NCBI GenBank assembly: GCA_037043455.1
Contig: JAWPHD010008231.1
Coordinates: forward strand, 53,742-117,741
Direction: 5' to 3'
Source: Cyrtodaria siliqua
Lineage: Eukaryota > Mollusca > Bivalvia > Adapedonta > Hiatellidae
DNA: 64,000 bases
Shown here: piece after piece, positions 35,879-47,292 of the stretch
Numbering within the stretch: position 1 is the stretch's first letter
Layout of the letters: each line of letters starts with the position of its first letter
Notes under the pieces: generated by a model
The model's database searches: none
Told to the model about the DNA's origin: nothing
The model's input: only the letters and a program-made list of their open reading frames with translations
Made by a program: the position numbers and the translations under genes

Positions 35879-36890
35879 AATCTGTGTAACTAATACTATT
35901 GTTTGGGATAAGATAAAGACGTGTGTGAAATTTCATGTACATAGGTCACACAATATTTAAGGTATGGTCAACATTAGGTTGCAGGTGAAAGTGTGACCGA
36001 CAACGGACGATGACAGGCAACACAATAAAGTTGTTTTTGTTTCTTCATTTGTGTGTTGAAATAACATTCAGACAAATATTCATATTTTTAATTGTGTGTA
36101 TGTGTGTAAGTTTTACATAATTATTGAACTATAAAGCAACGTGAAAGAGTATGTAATAACAGTATGTATACTAAATCAAGGTTATCACTGTTGTGTAGTG
36201 TGCTTTAATGTAACTTGATATACATGCATGCCTGTGCCTTACATAGATGTATACACAGCCCATCGCTGGGTCAGTCTCTGTTAAGCGTCTCTCATAGTAG
36301 CTTTCTATTAAAGCATATAGTCTATAGTAGAACACGTGTGTTGGCTCGTACTTATGAACCCGAATATATAACAATCACGTGAGGGCAAAATAACGTCGGC
36401 CAAATAATACCTTAATGTCGTCCTGGTCGACTGTAAAAACGCTTTACACGTTGCCTTGCATTTCTCTAAATATTGCGGTGCTTTTTTCCGTAATGCCCCT
36501 TGTTACCCTCTCAACAACTGTCATGTTAATAAGTATACACTAACTGGGTACATGTTATGCAAGTCTAGGTACCATTATTTAATAACTTAACACCTTTGAT
36601 TAATTTAAAGCAAATGACACCCTTTAAAGTTGACTAATGTCGTGCTTCCAGTTTGATTGTTAACACAAAATAACATTGATTGACACTTTCTTGCTGGAAG
36701 GCGTGTCCGTAAGCAAGCAATAAAATAAAATGAAAAGGATTCGACCAATCGCAATACCTGTTACTAATACGCTAACTACTTTCCTAATGACGAAGACAAG
36801 GGCAACACACGAAGCATTTCGATTAAATCGTGACATTTATATAACTCAGTGCACACATATTTTTTCAACGCAAATAATGTGATCTTATAC
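35879..36890. other. stretch without a supported gene
   Basis: No exon matching the next part of the SLC5A7-like protein (the expected WVGGGYINGTAE segment) was found here, although it would lie on this side. The 67-codon minus frame at 36,171-36,374 is not recognised. Confidence 0.4.
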
Positions 36891-37052
36891 CTGTCATAGT
36901 AAAGCATCCGACCAGCCGGCCTATATTTCTTCCCGCCAGCATCACGCTCTCTTGGTCTTCCGTCCCGCCCATATTCCCACAAGTAAGATCAGCAGGTAGA
37001 CGATAATGATGGAAATAAGTCCTGGTACACTTCTTGTTGCTGTGGGATATAT
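36891..37052 (-). pseudogene. exon of a high-affinity choline transporter-like protein (SLC5A7 family), frameshifted
   Basis: On the minus strand one frame reads VPGLISIIIVYLLILLVGIW then AGRKTK, which corresponds to the first membrane segment of SLC5A7/CHT1 proteins. A TGA follows, and a different frame reads ESVMLAGRNIGRLVG then CFTMT, the next conserved stretch (usually near GGRDIGLLVGGFTMT). A few residues between them are missing and the frame is shifted, so the exon has an internal deletion. It has exon edges: tttcatttcatttcag before 37,052 and ACAG followed by GTATAAG at 36,891. In the family this protein is a sodium-coupled choline carrier of the plasma membrane. No other exon was seen within the window, so this is an isolated, probably dead exon; an unannotated small intron is less likely. 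Confidence 0.72.
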
Positions 37053-37515
37053 CTGAAATGAAATGAAAATCGCCACAGATCCGTCAGAACAGACGTTTTT
37101 ATTATTTCCAAGCAAGGAAAAGTTGACCGAACGCAGACTTCTCCATGTTTATGTACGGTAACAACCGCTGTACTAACAAATAATAGAATCGTAAAAACTG
37201 GTGCAAAATATAATATTACCACTGGGTTTGTTTTATTTTCTGGAACAAAACAAGAGTCTTAGACTTACACTAGATGTGAGCCCTCTGTAGCACGTGTGTC
37301 GCCTTCCGAGGCATTGTTTCAGAATCATTTAGTGTAGATATGACCATCCCATTACTTTTGGACTGAAACTATGACATTGAATGCGACCTTTGATAAATAG
37401 ATTAGTGTGGTGATGTGACTAATGTCATAATGTGTATAATGTGTATATATTCACGCTTTAAGAAGACATGCAGAAGTTTTAGGGAATGTCAAGTTTTCGT
37501 GATTCAAAACTTACA
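37053..37515. other. stretch without a gene
   Basis: The 77-codon minus frame at 36,989-37,222 covers part of the transporter exon in the wrong frame and is a shadow. Confidence 0.4.
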
Positions 37516-37519
37516 TCTA

Positions 37520-37720
37520 ACCCTAACCCTACTTTGCCACTGACCGTTCCAAGGCGGTAGCCCTATTGTCAACCCTTTCGTGTTTGTGATGTCGTTTGCA
37601 TTTATTATTACTTTTGCCTTCTTGTTTGTCTGTTTGCGTGTTTGTTTCTGTGTTCTGTGGTTGACAGTCCTCCTTGAATGCTATTTTCCCTGTCCGATCT
37701 TTTTATATTTCTTTACATTC
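37520..37720 (+). repeat. interspersed repeat R1, best plus copy
   Basis: Runs from ctaaccctaaccctactttg through ccaaggcggtagcc, tgtttgtctgtttgcgtg and ggttgacagtcctccttgaa to cgatctttttatatttcttt. Its last 55 bases recur at 40,903-40,960 inside another insertion. See 246-345 for the minus copy. Confidence 0.7.
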
Positions 37721-38259
37721 GAACCCAGAGAATGACATTGTCTGTGATCGTGATCTTTGATGCTGTCATGATGTGTATGAAATAATGAACTTTAAACCCA
37801 GAATTTGACCTAGACTGTGATCTTGACATATTTTTAAGAGCACGAAACTATTGTCATGGATAGTATGTATATTGAAAGTTTGATGACGAAATATAAAGAA
37901 ATGACATGTTATTGTCAATGTTATTTTTTGTGATGCCCAACAAGACAAACGGAACGGAACGAATGACGAACAAGGTGAACATTATGTATCCTTTTTGTCT
38001 TCCAAATGGTGATACAAACACCTGGACTCATTCAAAAACAAAATTATAAAACAAACCTTAATTTATTCCTAAAAGACTTGAGGGCGAGGTTTCCCTATCA
38101 CACATGAGTAAACTTATGATGGATTATGTTTCTTTTCATGTTTTTTAATTATAATTTTAATCTAAAATTACTGAAAGAGTGATATAAAAAACTAACTCAT
38201 GCTCAATCATAAACTTCCTCGTGAGGCCCGCCCCTTCCCCGCCCCCACCCCTACCTCTC

Positions 38260-38299
<40 letters not shown>

Positions 38300-38979
38300 C
38301 CATGTCATATATTTATCTCACATGCCTACAGCGCATTACAATTCTCTGAGAGATATTCCTCAGAATCGTTCACACAAAATGTCACATCTTTCCACCATCA
38401 ATAAATAGTGCAGTCCAAGTACTTCTTAATACAGGAAATCACGGTGTCGCGTGTAAATCAATACAACCTGTCCTAATCAAGAAATGACTGAACAAGTTGT
38501 AAAATCTGCCTCTAAATCATGTCTTTATCTTCGTTAACGAGCATTAAAAATACACTCCGTCATTAAACCACAAGGTGAAGCCGTGATGTACAGCACATGA
38601 GACCACAGCGTGTGAATAATGAACCAAAAATGCAATACGTTAGTTTTAAGGTAAAACATGTTTGCCATATCATTAAAAGTGTATAACATGTCTATTGGAA
38701 TGCAATACACACATCTGTCTCATTATACAGAAAGTGGAGTGATAAATTCACTCAGCAGTGCAAGGATTGTGTGCCAATTGCGTTATTCTGCTTTTCGCTG
38801 GCTTAAAATGTTATATGTATGGTGATCAGGAGAGCCAGAGGCGTACCTTAAAGCTGTTCATTTTATACTTTGAAATGAAAATAACTCATGAATATGAATG
38901 GGTCACGAAAAAGTAATTTCCGACAATACAAAGTGAACATATAAGCCAGAAATAAATGCATAAAAATATCACATTTTAT
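37721..38979. other. stretch without a gene; (TA)n microsatellite at 38,261-38,297
   Basis: The TA run follows a C-rich tract. The 69-codon frame across it is an artefact. Nothing else recognised. Confidence 0.5.
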
Positions 38980-39041
38980 CAAGCCTTTGTACAGCTAACA
39001 TTAATAAATACAGCTTTCTAACTTTTTTCGTAAAATAAAAG

Positions 39042-39300
39042 TTACCCGGAGCAGGATTCGAACCTCTTAAAGCTCGTAAGACCTGATAAAATAATACACC
39101 TCCGTTTATAAGTGTGTTGATATTTTAGTTTAAACTTATTTATTGTTTTAAACCGATTGTAACGAAAGCTCTCTGAACTTATTTTAACCACACCCGAGGG
39201 TGTAAAACCAGAACTAAGCAAATGCAGGTAATGTGTCTTGTTCAGGGACACAACACATATGGTCATTACGAGGATCGAACCCAGGATCCTTCAAAGCATT
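39042..39300 (-). mobile_element. SINE fragment (family S3), best copy
   Basis: Two tRNA-like B boxes read on the minus strand: ggttcgaatcctgctcc at 39,049-39,065 and gggttcgatcctcg at about 39,270-39,283. Between them lie the S3 phrases agcaaatgcaggtaatgtg and cagggacacaacacatatgg. The A box is not clear for the first. The matching part of segmental copy 2 is 47,577-47,787, which lacks the second box. Confidence 0.6.
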
Positions 39301-40211
39301 TGTAACACATTTCTTATAGAAAAACTCACGGAATGTGCCCTGAGCTTTAAAAAAAGATTAACATGTGTCCCTTTATGAATTGCCAAACAATATATACCGG
39401 CATTCAGTAAATGTACTGGGCAAACTAATGCGGAACATGGCTATCTTCTATTTTATGACTGAACTTGATTGATCGGAACTAACTCAAAATGGAAGTTTAT
39501 TGATTGCATATATGAGGCGAACGAGGTATCGCATCATCTTTAGGCATTGTTGTAACGACATTGATAATAACATTGTTATTTCATCTGCGGCAGAAAAACA
39601 CAATTTAACGGGGAATCGATCGCGTTTTTTTGTTACAGAAGGCTGTAAAAGATAGACCATTTATTTATCCCAACTTGATTTCCGTGAGGAAATTGCGAAA
39701 TATAATAACTTTCCTTCAGAAAGTATTGTAATTAATTCATTTGATTGATTTTATTTTGTTATCAGTGAATCTTAAATTAAATGAAAAATAGTCAACACGA
39801 AATGCAGATCTTGTAGTACTGGTTTCCTATGATATCAAGGGTTCTATGGTATCACGGTAGTGTCCAATCTATAAAACAGTATGCATTGCTGCTAAAATAT
39901 AATAATTATTTTATAGATGTGATGACTTTAGGTACATATATTAATAAATACAATAATTGAAAAAAATAAGTATATTTATCATAAATTAAAGGTTATTTCA
40001 AAATAGTGTAAAAATGTTGACAATTTCCTTATGAACTTTTAAATTCATCACCCGTTTTCTCCATAAATGCAGTTTCCATTACCTTGAAGGTTATACAATT
40101 CCATTAATTTTTAGTATGCTGAGTCTGTTGTACATTATTGTTTCTAGAAATGGTCATTCATTGAATCTTATACCAGTTACTAACAAGTACGGAATACACA
40201 ATATGTGCATA

Positions 40212-41066
40212 TCTTGCAGGGGATGAAATATATTATACTGTATACTCGTCCCGTCCTGTAGGACGAGTGGCATTGACATGTTACTCGTCCTTATAGGATA
40301 TTTACTCGTCCTGCTCTGATTGTAAAAGATCACAAAGTAGTCAGATACCATCATTTAACACTATTATATATAAATAAAACAAAGGGAAACATCATAATGT
40401 TTTGTTTTTTTCTTTATATAAATCAATGAACATTATGAAACTTTGACGATTATTATAGATGACTATATTCATATTCTATAGTTAACTACAGTCTGATCAT
40501 GGCCATTACAGTTACTCTGGCATTGTATATATTTCCCCCCTTTTCCTGTGAAAAATTCCCCTCTTAAAAAAGAAAAATATAAAATATATTTTTTTATTAG
40601 AAAATGTTAAACTTCAATACAGGAAAACAGTATACTTTTTGCAATTCCCCTTCCTGAAGGCCCTGGCCCCAGTCACCTAAAAGCTGACTAGTATACTATT
40701 TGTATAACATCAAATACCGTAATGTTCGCGCTCTGTGAAATTAGAACGGGAGCCGCATTTTAGAATGTTCCAAAACGGAAATGCGTCAATTTCCCAATAT
40801 CCGGTTGACTTAAATTGCAGATTATCGCTGAATAAACAGAGTTGCGACTATTTACTGCATTTAATCGCTTAATAAACTATGTAAGAACTATTTTCTTTGT
40901 TGTTTGTTGACTGTCCTCCTTGAATGCTACTTTCCCTGTCCGATCTTTTTATATTTCTTTTCTACTGAAATGTTACTCGTCCTCTCGGACGACCGATTCA
41001 TGGGTTTCACTCGTCCGGATTCGAATTTCACTCGTCAATACGAGTGGAATTTTTCGTGCCCTGCCT
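40212..41066. mobile_element. 855-bp non-autonomous DNA element (hAT-like?), present only in segmental copy 1
   Basis: In copy 2 the site is empty (gtgcgtaccttgatatcat at 48,666). In copy 1 the sequence between gtgcatatcttg and ccttgatatcat is filled by an element with short inverted ends caggggatgaaat and the reverse of gcagggcacgaaaa. The ends resemble hAT types; an imperfect 5-base flank repeat (tcttg, ccttg) is the most that can be seen. Inside are several actcgtcc motifs, often as inverted pairs, and a nested fragment of repeat R1. No transposase frame. Confidence 0.7.
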
Positions 41067-42540
41067 TGATATCATAGAATTTAAAAAATATTAAGCTCAA
41101 TGAGGGTACCCTTTTTTCAAATCTAATTCTGACATTTTTACGTAAAATGGATTACATTTTATATCATAACAATTTAGTAGACGGGTCACAGAAAGCATTT
41201 GAGTTGCCCTTTTCTTTAAATATTGTTTACAGTTTTTTTTCTTCGTCAAACCATTTAAGTACGGTGATACCATAGCACACAATGCTACACAATAAGTATA
41301 TGGTAAGTACCATATATCAATTTGGTACAGAATTAAAATGAAGATATATATTGTTTAGCCATTACGACGATGGTCCTCCTTTGGCATCAACGTTTCTGAA
41401 GTTTAAGGAACATCATAAAAGCCTCAACAGCTAATCTTATTTTGTGGGTTCCAAAGTAAGCCAAATAGGCATACTTGTATTTTTGAAACTTTTGAAACAA
41501 TATATTAAAATCAAAAACTCAGTGCTCATATCTTAGATAAATATAATCCAGAAATATTTATGAAATATGAGATAAATCTCTAGATATGTAGCAATGAAAG
41601 TTTTCCATCTTGGAGACACACGCACGCACGCACATAATTTAATTTGAGCTTAAGGGAAAAGCTATATCCGTATGGGCAATAAACAATTCGCAATTTAATT
41701 AAATTCAGCCGAGGAGATGATTTATATAGATTAAGTGAAAATTGACATCACTTATTTATTTGTTATAAATTGCCACATTTACAAACCAAGCGAGACAGCT
41801 GGTATGTGCGTGTATGCTAAATTCATCCCATTAGTGGAACAATTAAGATGCCAAATAGATATAAAACAGGGAGATGGCTCAGTATGATTTTTCCACTAAA
41901 GTAGGGATTTTAAACTGCTATAGAAGCTTAATATATGTTTACAAACCACAGAAAACCATCAGATTACGTATTCCTTTGCATAGATTTTGTTTAGAGATTT
42001 CAGTAGAGGAAAATATAACTTCTTTCTAATTGGTTTAAACATATCTTATTAATTATCTGTACAACTTATGCATATATACAATGACAACAAATACATGATC
42101 GGAACGGAAGCATAATGCTTATTATTGTGCATTTCAGGGTGCCTAGACGTTGCATATGAATCGAGCTTTTTTTCATTACTTGCTATATGTGTTCATACCT
42201 GATAGAATATGCTCCTGGATCTGTTTACAATCTTTTCCTAGCCATCCGTTAAGCTTCATAAAGCAAAAAAATCATTTTGATCCCCACATGTTTACATTTT
42301 TAATTTTATTGACAGCCGAAAAGCAAAATGGCGACGGAACAATCATATCAGGTATGAAAACATACAGAAAGTAATAAAAAAAAACTCGATTCATATTCGA
42401 CGTCCAGGCAACCTGCCTTACGTTTCAAAGTTTATATTTAACACAAAAATGACAGAAATGTGTGTTATACATTTTTGATATCCTAGTGATTTAAATCAAT
42501 GACATTACAAGAGATTTCTAACTGTTTCTGCAGTTTAAAA
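41067..42540. other. stretch without a gene, unit-1 specific in its second half
   Basis: 41,067-41,750 is duplicated sequence; 41,770-42,540 is not seen in copy 2. The 74-codon plus frame at 42,150-42,374 has no recognised domain. Confidence 0.45.
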
Positions 42541-43361
42541 AGCAGGAATTATGTCTCCAAATACATGAAATCCTTAATATCTTCCCCTGGGACTGTTTTA
42601 AAATCACAGAATGAAATTTTGAATGAAACAAGATCACATTAGAAAAAAATATATGAAGCTAAAGAAACAGAAGATATCAACTTGAATGACGTTTTAGAAA
42701 ATGTCAATATGCCAAATTTAAAGGAACATTTAAAACAGTCAATAGAAGGAGCAATTACGTATACAGATATGCTCCAAAGTCTTAAAAAGTATGTCGAATA
42801 ACACGAGCTCCGGTAACGACGGATTTACAATTGAGTTTTATAAATTATTTTGGAGAGATATTGGGCACTTTTAGTTAGATCAATAAATTATGCTTACTTA
42901 AGGGTTGAACTCTCTATTACACAAAGACAAGGTGTAATAACATGCATACCTTATTAATAATAAAATATATATAAGATGAAATAAAATAAATAAAGATAAG
43001 TTATATTTAAAAAACTGGAGACTAAAATTATTAAATGTATCATATAAACTAGCTTCATCATCCATAGTTTTCAGAATAAAAAATGTTCTGGGCTCTATTA
43101 TTGGTTACCAGAAGATCAAACTGGTTTCTTACCAGGTAGATATATGCGGGTAAATATACGACTACTGTATGACATTTAATTTTACGCTGAAAATTATCGT
43201 ATTCCAGGACTTTTGCTCTTGATTGACATTGCCACTGCATTTGCCACAGTATCGTGGTTTTTTATGTACAAAGATTTACAATTTTTTCAATTTTGGGCCT
43301 TCGATCATAAGTTGGATAAAGCTTCTTTTTTTTATATCTAAATACCAAATATTTTGGACAC

Positions 43362-44213
43362 ATGTCAGAATGGATATATTTACAGAGAGACAATCGTCAG
43401 GGCGACTCACTGTCCCCTTACCTGTTCATTCTCTGCGCCAAAGTATTAGCACTATTACTAAGAAGTAATCCAAATATCAAAGGTATTACTATTGATGACA
43501 AAGAATATTTAGTATCCCAATATGCTGATGACACAAGTTTGACTCTAGATGGCTCCAGAGAATCATTGTATAACTCCATATTAACATTAAAATTTCATGC
43601 AAGGATCTCCGGCCTTAATATCAATACAGATAAAACAAAAGTCATAGGGTTTGGATCAAGAATAAATAGTAACGTCAAACTATGTCCTGAGTACAAGCTT
43701 TGTAGGGAAAATGGTATTTTTACTGTTTTAGGTGTGACATTTACAACAGACTTAAACTCATTGGTAAATATTAATTACGAGTCCAAAATTGAAGAAATCC
43801 AACAATTACTTGCTGTTTGGTCTAAAAGGATACTCACTTCTATTGGTAAAATTGTTGTTTTAAAAATTATGACCGTCTCAAAACTCAACTATTTAATTAC
43901 TGGATTACCAAATCCTTCAGTAGATGAAATCAAATTAATTCAAACTCTGTTTTACAAATTTCTTTGGAATAATTTGAGGGACAAAATAAAAAAACACACC
44001 ATTATTCAAGATTATAAATATGGAGGTCTTAGATTGGTAGAAGTGGAAAAGTTTATACTATCTCTAAAAATAACATGGATTCTTCGAATATTTAAGACCG
44101 AATATAAATATAGTCATCTTATGAAGATTCTCTGTCCGATTATTAATAATATATTTAAATTTGAAACAGATTACATTAAACAAAATTTAAATATAATACA
44201 AAATCCTTTTTGA
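43362..44213 (+). pseudogene. reverse transcriptase core of the L1-like LINE
   Basis: This is the longest non-satellite frame in the window, 283 codons. It holds RQGDSLSPYLFILC at residues 11-25 (the RT QGxxLSP motif), QYADDTSLTLDG near residues 53-64 (the catalytic YADD box) and GLNINTDKTKVIGFG (the motif after the active site). The thumb follows with VLGVTFT and LLAVWSKRILTSIGKIVVLK, then LPNPSVDEIKLIQTLFYKFL and FLWNN. The product would copy RNA into DNA at the target site. The ATG at 43,362 is internal and not a true start. A stop ends the frame at 44,211, and the same protein resumes at 44,331. Confidence 0.9.
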
Positions 44214-44330
44214 AAGGATGTTCTTATCAGTTACAAATATTTTGCTGATCAAGTTAAACCAATATCTTGGCAACAAATTCACCCTGTTAGCATATGGTAT
44301 AACCAAGGTATTAAAGTCGGAGGCTCTAGT

Positions 44331-44690
44331 GTGTTTTACAAAAGATGGTTTACAGAAGGAATAAGTTTTATCAATGACATTTTAAACAAAAATGGAAATC
44401 TTTATTCATACATAGAATTTAATGAACACTATAATATACAGTCCAATTTTCTTGAATATGAAGGTATTATAACTGCTGTCGGGAATTATTTGGCAAAACT
44501 GAACATTGTGAATCTAGCCTGTAACAGCCTAAACCCTATACGTCCACTAATCCTATCCTTAATTCTACAAAATGAGAAAGGCTGTCGAAACATATATGAC
44601 ATCATGATAAGAAATAATGTATATCCCAAAGCATTAAGTAAATGGACAAATGAAGTAGTTAGTGTTCGAAACTTTGAATTTGAAAGATAA
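44331..44690 (+). pseudogene. L1-like LINE, post-RT segment
   Basis: Continues the protein after a break: FYKRWFTEGISFINDILN, IEFNEHYNI, FLEYEGIITAV and SLILQNEKGCRNIYDIMI. This is the usual segment of L1-type ORF2 behind the reverse transcriptase. The frame between 44,214 and 44,330 also reads as L1 (YFADQVKPISWQQI) apart from a stop. Confidence 0.75.
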
Positions 44691-45082
44691 AATAACAAAA
44701 GATCCAAAGTTACTTAGGTTCCAATTTAGAATCAACCATAGGATACATGGAACAAATTACCTTCTATCTAAATGAATATTATTAATAACGATATGTGCAG
44801 CTTTTGCAATAATGCACCTGAAACTATATAACATCATTTTTGGAACAGTGGAACAGTAAAAGAATTCTGGACAAAACTTCAAACTTATATTACAGAAAAA
44901 TGCAATACAGCATACGTAACTTTAACAGAAACAGATATTTTTTATTTGGAAATAGAAAAGGTGATATAGTTTTGAGCAAAATCATCATGCAAGCAAAACT
45001 TTACATTTATCAAAACAAGATGCAACATCAAATTCCACAGCTTATCCTTTTTAAAACGTATATCATATTTGTACAAAGTTGA
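44690..45082 (+). pseudogene. L1-like LINE, C-terminal cysteine-rich end
   Basis: Fragments read PKLLRFQFRINHRIHGTNYL, then MCSFCNNAPETI, HHFWN, KEFWTKLQ, and a downstream frame with IVLSKIIMQAKLYIYQN. The CxxC...H..FW pattern is the C-terminal zinc-knuckle-like end of L1-type ORF2. Three breaks at least. 45,083-45,990 is the 3' untranslated part. Confidence 0.7.
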
Positions 45083-46049
45083 GAAACTAATCGCATATAA
45101 AAACTTAAAAATGAATCAGTTTGAACCCAGTTTGTGGAGTCAATACCTTGGTATCTGTGGAACTGGAGTACAGAGATAATTTACTCAGTTGATTTTTCTA
45201 GTATCAAACTGTAGCAAATAAACTTAATGTTTTTATTCCGGGACCTGCAAAGCTTGGATTACTAATCAGAAATAACATACACTTGCTTATAAATATCTTG
45301 GTTTACCCCTTTAAAAACTATCATGAAACACTGTCCTTTGATAATGGATTTATATACAGATTTATTACACAGGATAGGTTATTGTTTTTTTTCTCTTTCC
45401 AAAAACAAAATATGAGAAAAAAATTAGTGAGCCTCGGAGTAGAAGGCAGTGCATGGATTTCATAACAAGAAACAATGTTTATTTTTGATACTATAACATT
45501 AAACTTATCTGTGTAAAATAAGTATGTATATGTATTGACACTGTGTGTTGTACACTGGGTTTTGAAACAAAAAACATTCTTTACATTTATTATTGTTTTT
45601 TTCCCCAGAGTGTATAGAGACTCACTGCAATCTTATAGCATCCATATATTCTCTTATAACAATCATACTATATTTTCCACCAAAATTGTGTTGGAAATAC
45701 CTCTGGATTGCAGTGGGGCCCTTTTTACACTCTGTTAAAATTGTACATTGTATAATACTTCTATAATTTTAAAGAATAAGAAAACCTCCCCATTTACACT
45801 GTCTTTGATTACAATATGCATTGATTATATTTCCTATTACTTTATTTACAAACTAATTTTATGCATATTACATGTTTTTTATGTAAGGTTTGTTGAGAGA
45901 TGGCCCATTGCGACCTTCACAAATCTATTACGGGGTGAATAAATGGATCACCATTAATCTGGAGATTGAAATTTAAAAAAAAGGAAAAGAAAAGAAATTC
46001 AAGTTAAAGAAAACTATTTCTGCAGTTGTTATCTACTTTAGAGACTGTC

Positions 46050-46790
46050 GAATAACACGAGCCCTGTTACGACGGACCCACAGTTGAGTTATATATTTTT
46101 TCTGGAGAGATATCTATCATTTTTAGTTAGATCAATTAAGTATGCTTACTTGAGGGGTGAACCATCTATTACACAAAAACAAGGTGTAATAACATGCATA
46201 CCTAAAGGTAATAAAGATACGTTATATTTGAAGAACTGGAGAACTATTTCTCTATTAAACGTATCTTCATCATCCACAGCTTTCAGACAAATGTTCTGTG
46301 CTTTATTTTCATGAAGATCAAACTGGTTTCTTACCAGACAGATTCATGGGTAAATATACGACTACTGTATGACATTTTAGTTTACGCTGAAAAATATTGT
46401 ATTCGTGGACTTCTGCTCTTGATTGACTTTGCAACTGCATTTGACACAGTATCGTGGTCTTTTATGTGCAAAGTTTAACAATTTTTCTCATATAATATTT
46501 TCACCGAAATTGTTTTTGGAAATACCTCTGGATAGCAGTGTTCTGTCAAAATTATATAATATGCATCTATAATTGTAAAGAAAAAGAAAACCCCATTTAT
46601 ACAGGCTCTGATTACAATATGCTTTATTCACTTGATTATTACTTCCTATTATTTTGTTTACAAATAACTTGATGCATATTTTGTTTGTGTAAGATTTGTA
46701 GAGGGATGGCCCATCCCCACCCGGCCCATCCCCACCCTTAAAAACATAAATGGATCACAATTATTATGATGATTGAAATTTTAAAAAAAA
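46050..46790 (+). pseudogene. internally deleted L1-like LINE copy
   Basis: Contains a 5' RT part (46,084-46,314: RSIKYAYLRGEPSITQKQGV, ITCIPKGNKDTLYLKNWRTI, SLLNVSSSS), then LLLIDFATAFDTVSW, and jumps at about 46,475-46,500 to the 3' untranslated region of the same family (ggaaatacctctgga, matching 45,690). So the RT core was deleted, while the 5' side is better kept than in the long copy: the GNKD and ISLLN text is intact here and broken there. Confidence 0.8.
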
Positions 46791-46794
46791 TGAT

Positions 46795-47220
46795 GAATTG
46801 ATTGTTTTGTTAAAAAATATAAAAAGTGATATTGAAAATAATAATGTGTTATGTATGTGTAGGCATTTTAACACCTCGTTTTCATATGCGGTTTATTTTG
46901 ATATATTGCCATGACAATTAAGAACTGCCATGTTGAGGTTAAAAATATCCTCTCATAGACATAGTATTGAAACTGGCAAATATGCTCGTAATAGAACTGC
47001 TAGAAATCAATGATTTTTACATTGTGCAATAGTACCGACTTAGAAGATGAATATCATTTTATATTAATGTGTCCTACGTAAACTATATGTTGAAACATAT
47101 TACAGTCATCCAAATGTTTTTAAATGTATTCAATCGATGTAAACTGCTGGCAAGCTAGAGATGTTTAGGTTATCTAAAAAATAGCATTATAGGTATAATT
47201 AAATCCTTATACAATGTTTA
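46795..47220 (+). pseudogene. 3' end of a second LINE, copy 1
   Basis: Reads through AMLRLKISSHRHSIETGKYA-like text to STDLEDEYHFILMCP and then a cysteine-rich end, the same arrangement as in the fragment at 15,719-15,893 but a different subfamily. The sister copy is 52,617-53,060. Frameshifted and truncated. Confidence 0.65.
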
Positions 47221-47253
47221 TTACGAGCGTCAGAATGAATGAGTGTGTAATTA

Positions 47254-47256
<3 letters not shown>

Positions 47257-47290
<34 letters not shown>
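47257..47290. repeat. (GT)n microsatellite
   Basis: A pure GT run. The matching position in segmental copy 2 (53,105-53,180) has GT mixed with TGCG units, so the tract has diverged in length and composition. Confidence 0.9.

Positions 47291-47292
<2 letters not shown>

Larger units (their letters stand above)
42545..45990 (+). mobile_element. 5'-truncated L1-like LINE, degenerate
   Basis: The protein can be followed through many breaks: INLNDVLENVNMPNL and EGAITYTDMLQSLK (42,680-42,790), SSGNDGFTIEFYKLFWRDIG (42,810-42,870), TQRQGVITCIP-like text, LYLKNW and LLNVSYKLAS (43,000-43,060), then the intact reverse-transcriptase core from 43,362. The endonuclease domain is missing at the 5' side. 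The 3' region ends near gattgaaatttaaaaaaaa. Two shorter relatives lie at 46,050 and 51,082. Confidence 0.85.

Noticed and set aside
37515..37535. Telomere repeat (CCCTAA)n
   Set aside because: Only about two and a half units; it is the edge of repeat R1.
39042..39070. Functional tRNA gene on the minus strand
   Set aside because: Only a B box and part of a T arm fit; the acceptor stem and A box do not pair. It is treated as SINE remnant, and the same sequence is duplicated at 47,577.
43223..43468. Separate 81-codon gene upstream of the reverse transcriptase
   Set aside because: It overlaps the L1 protein in another frame and is a shadow of the degenerate element.
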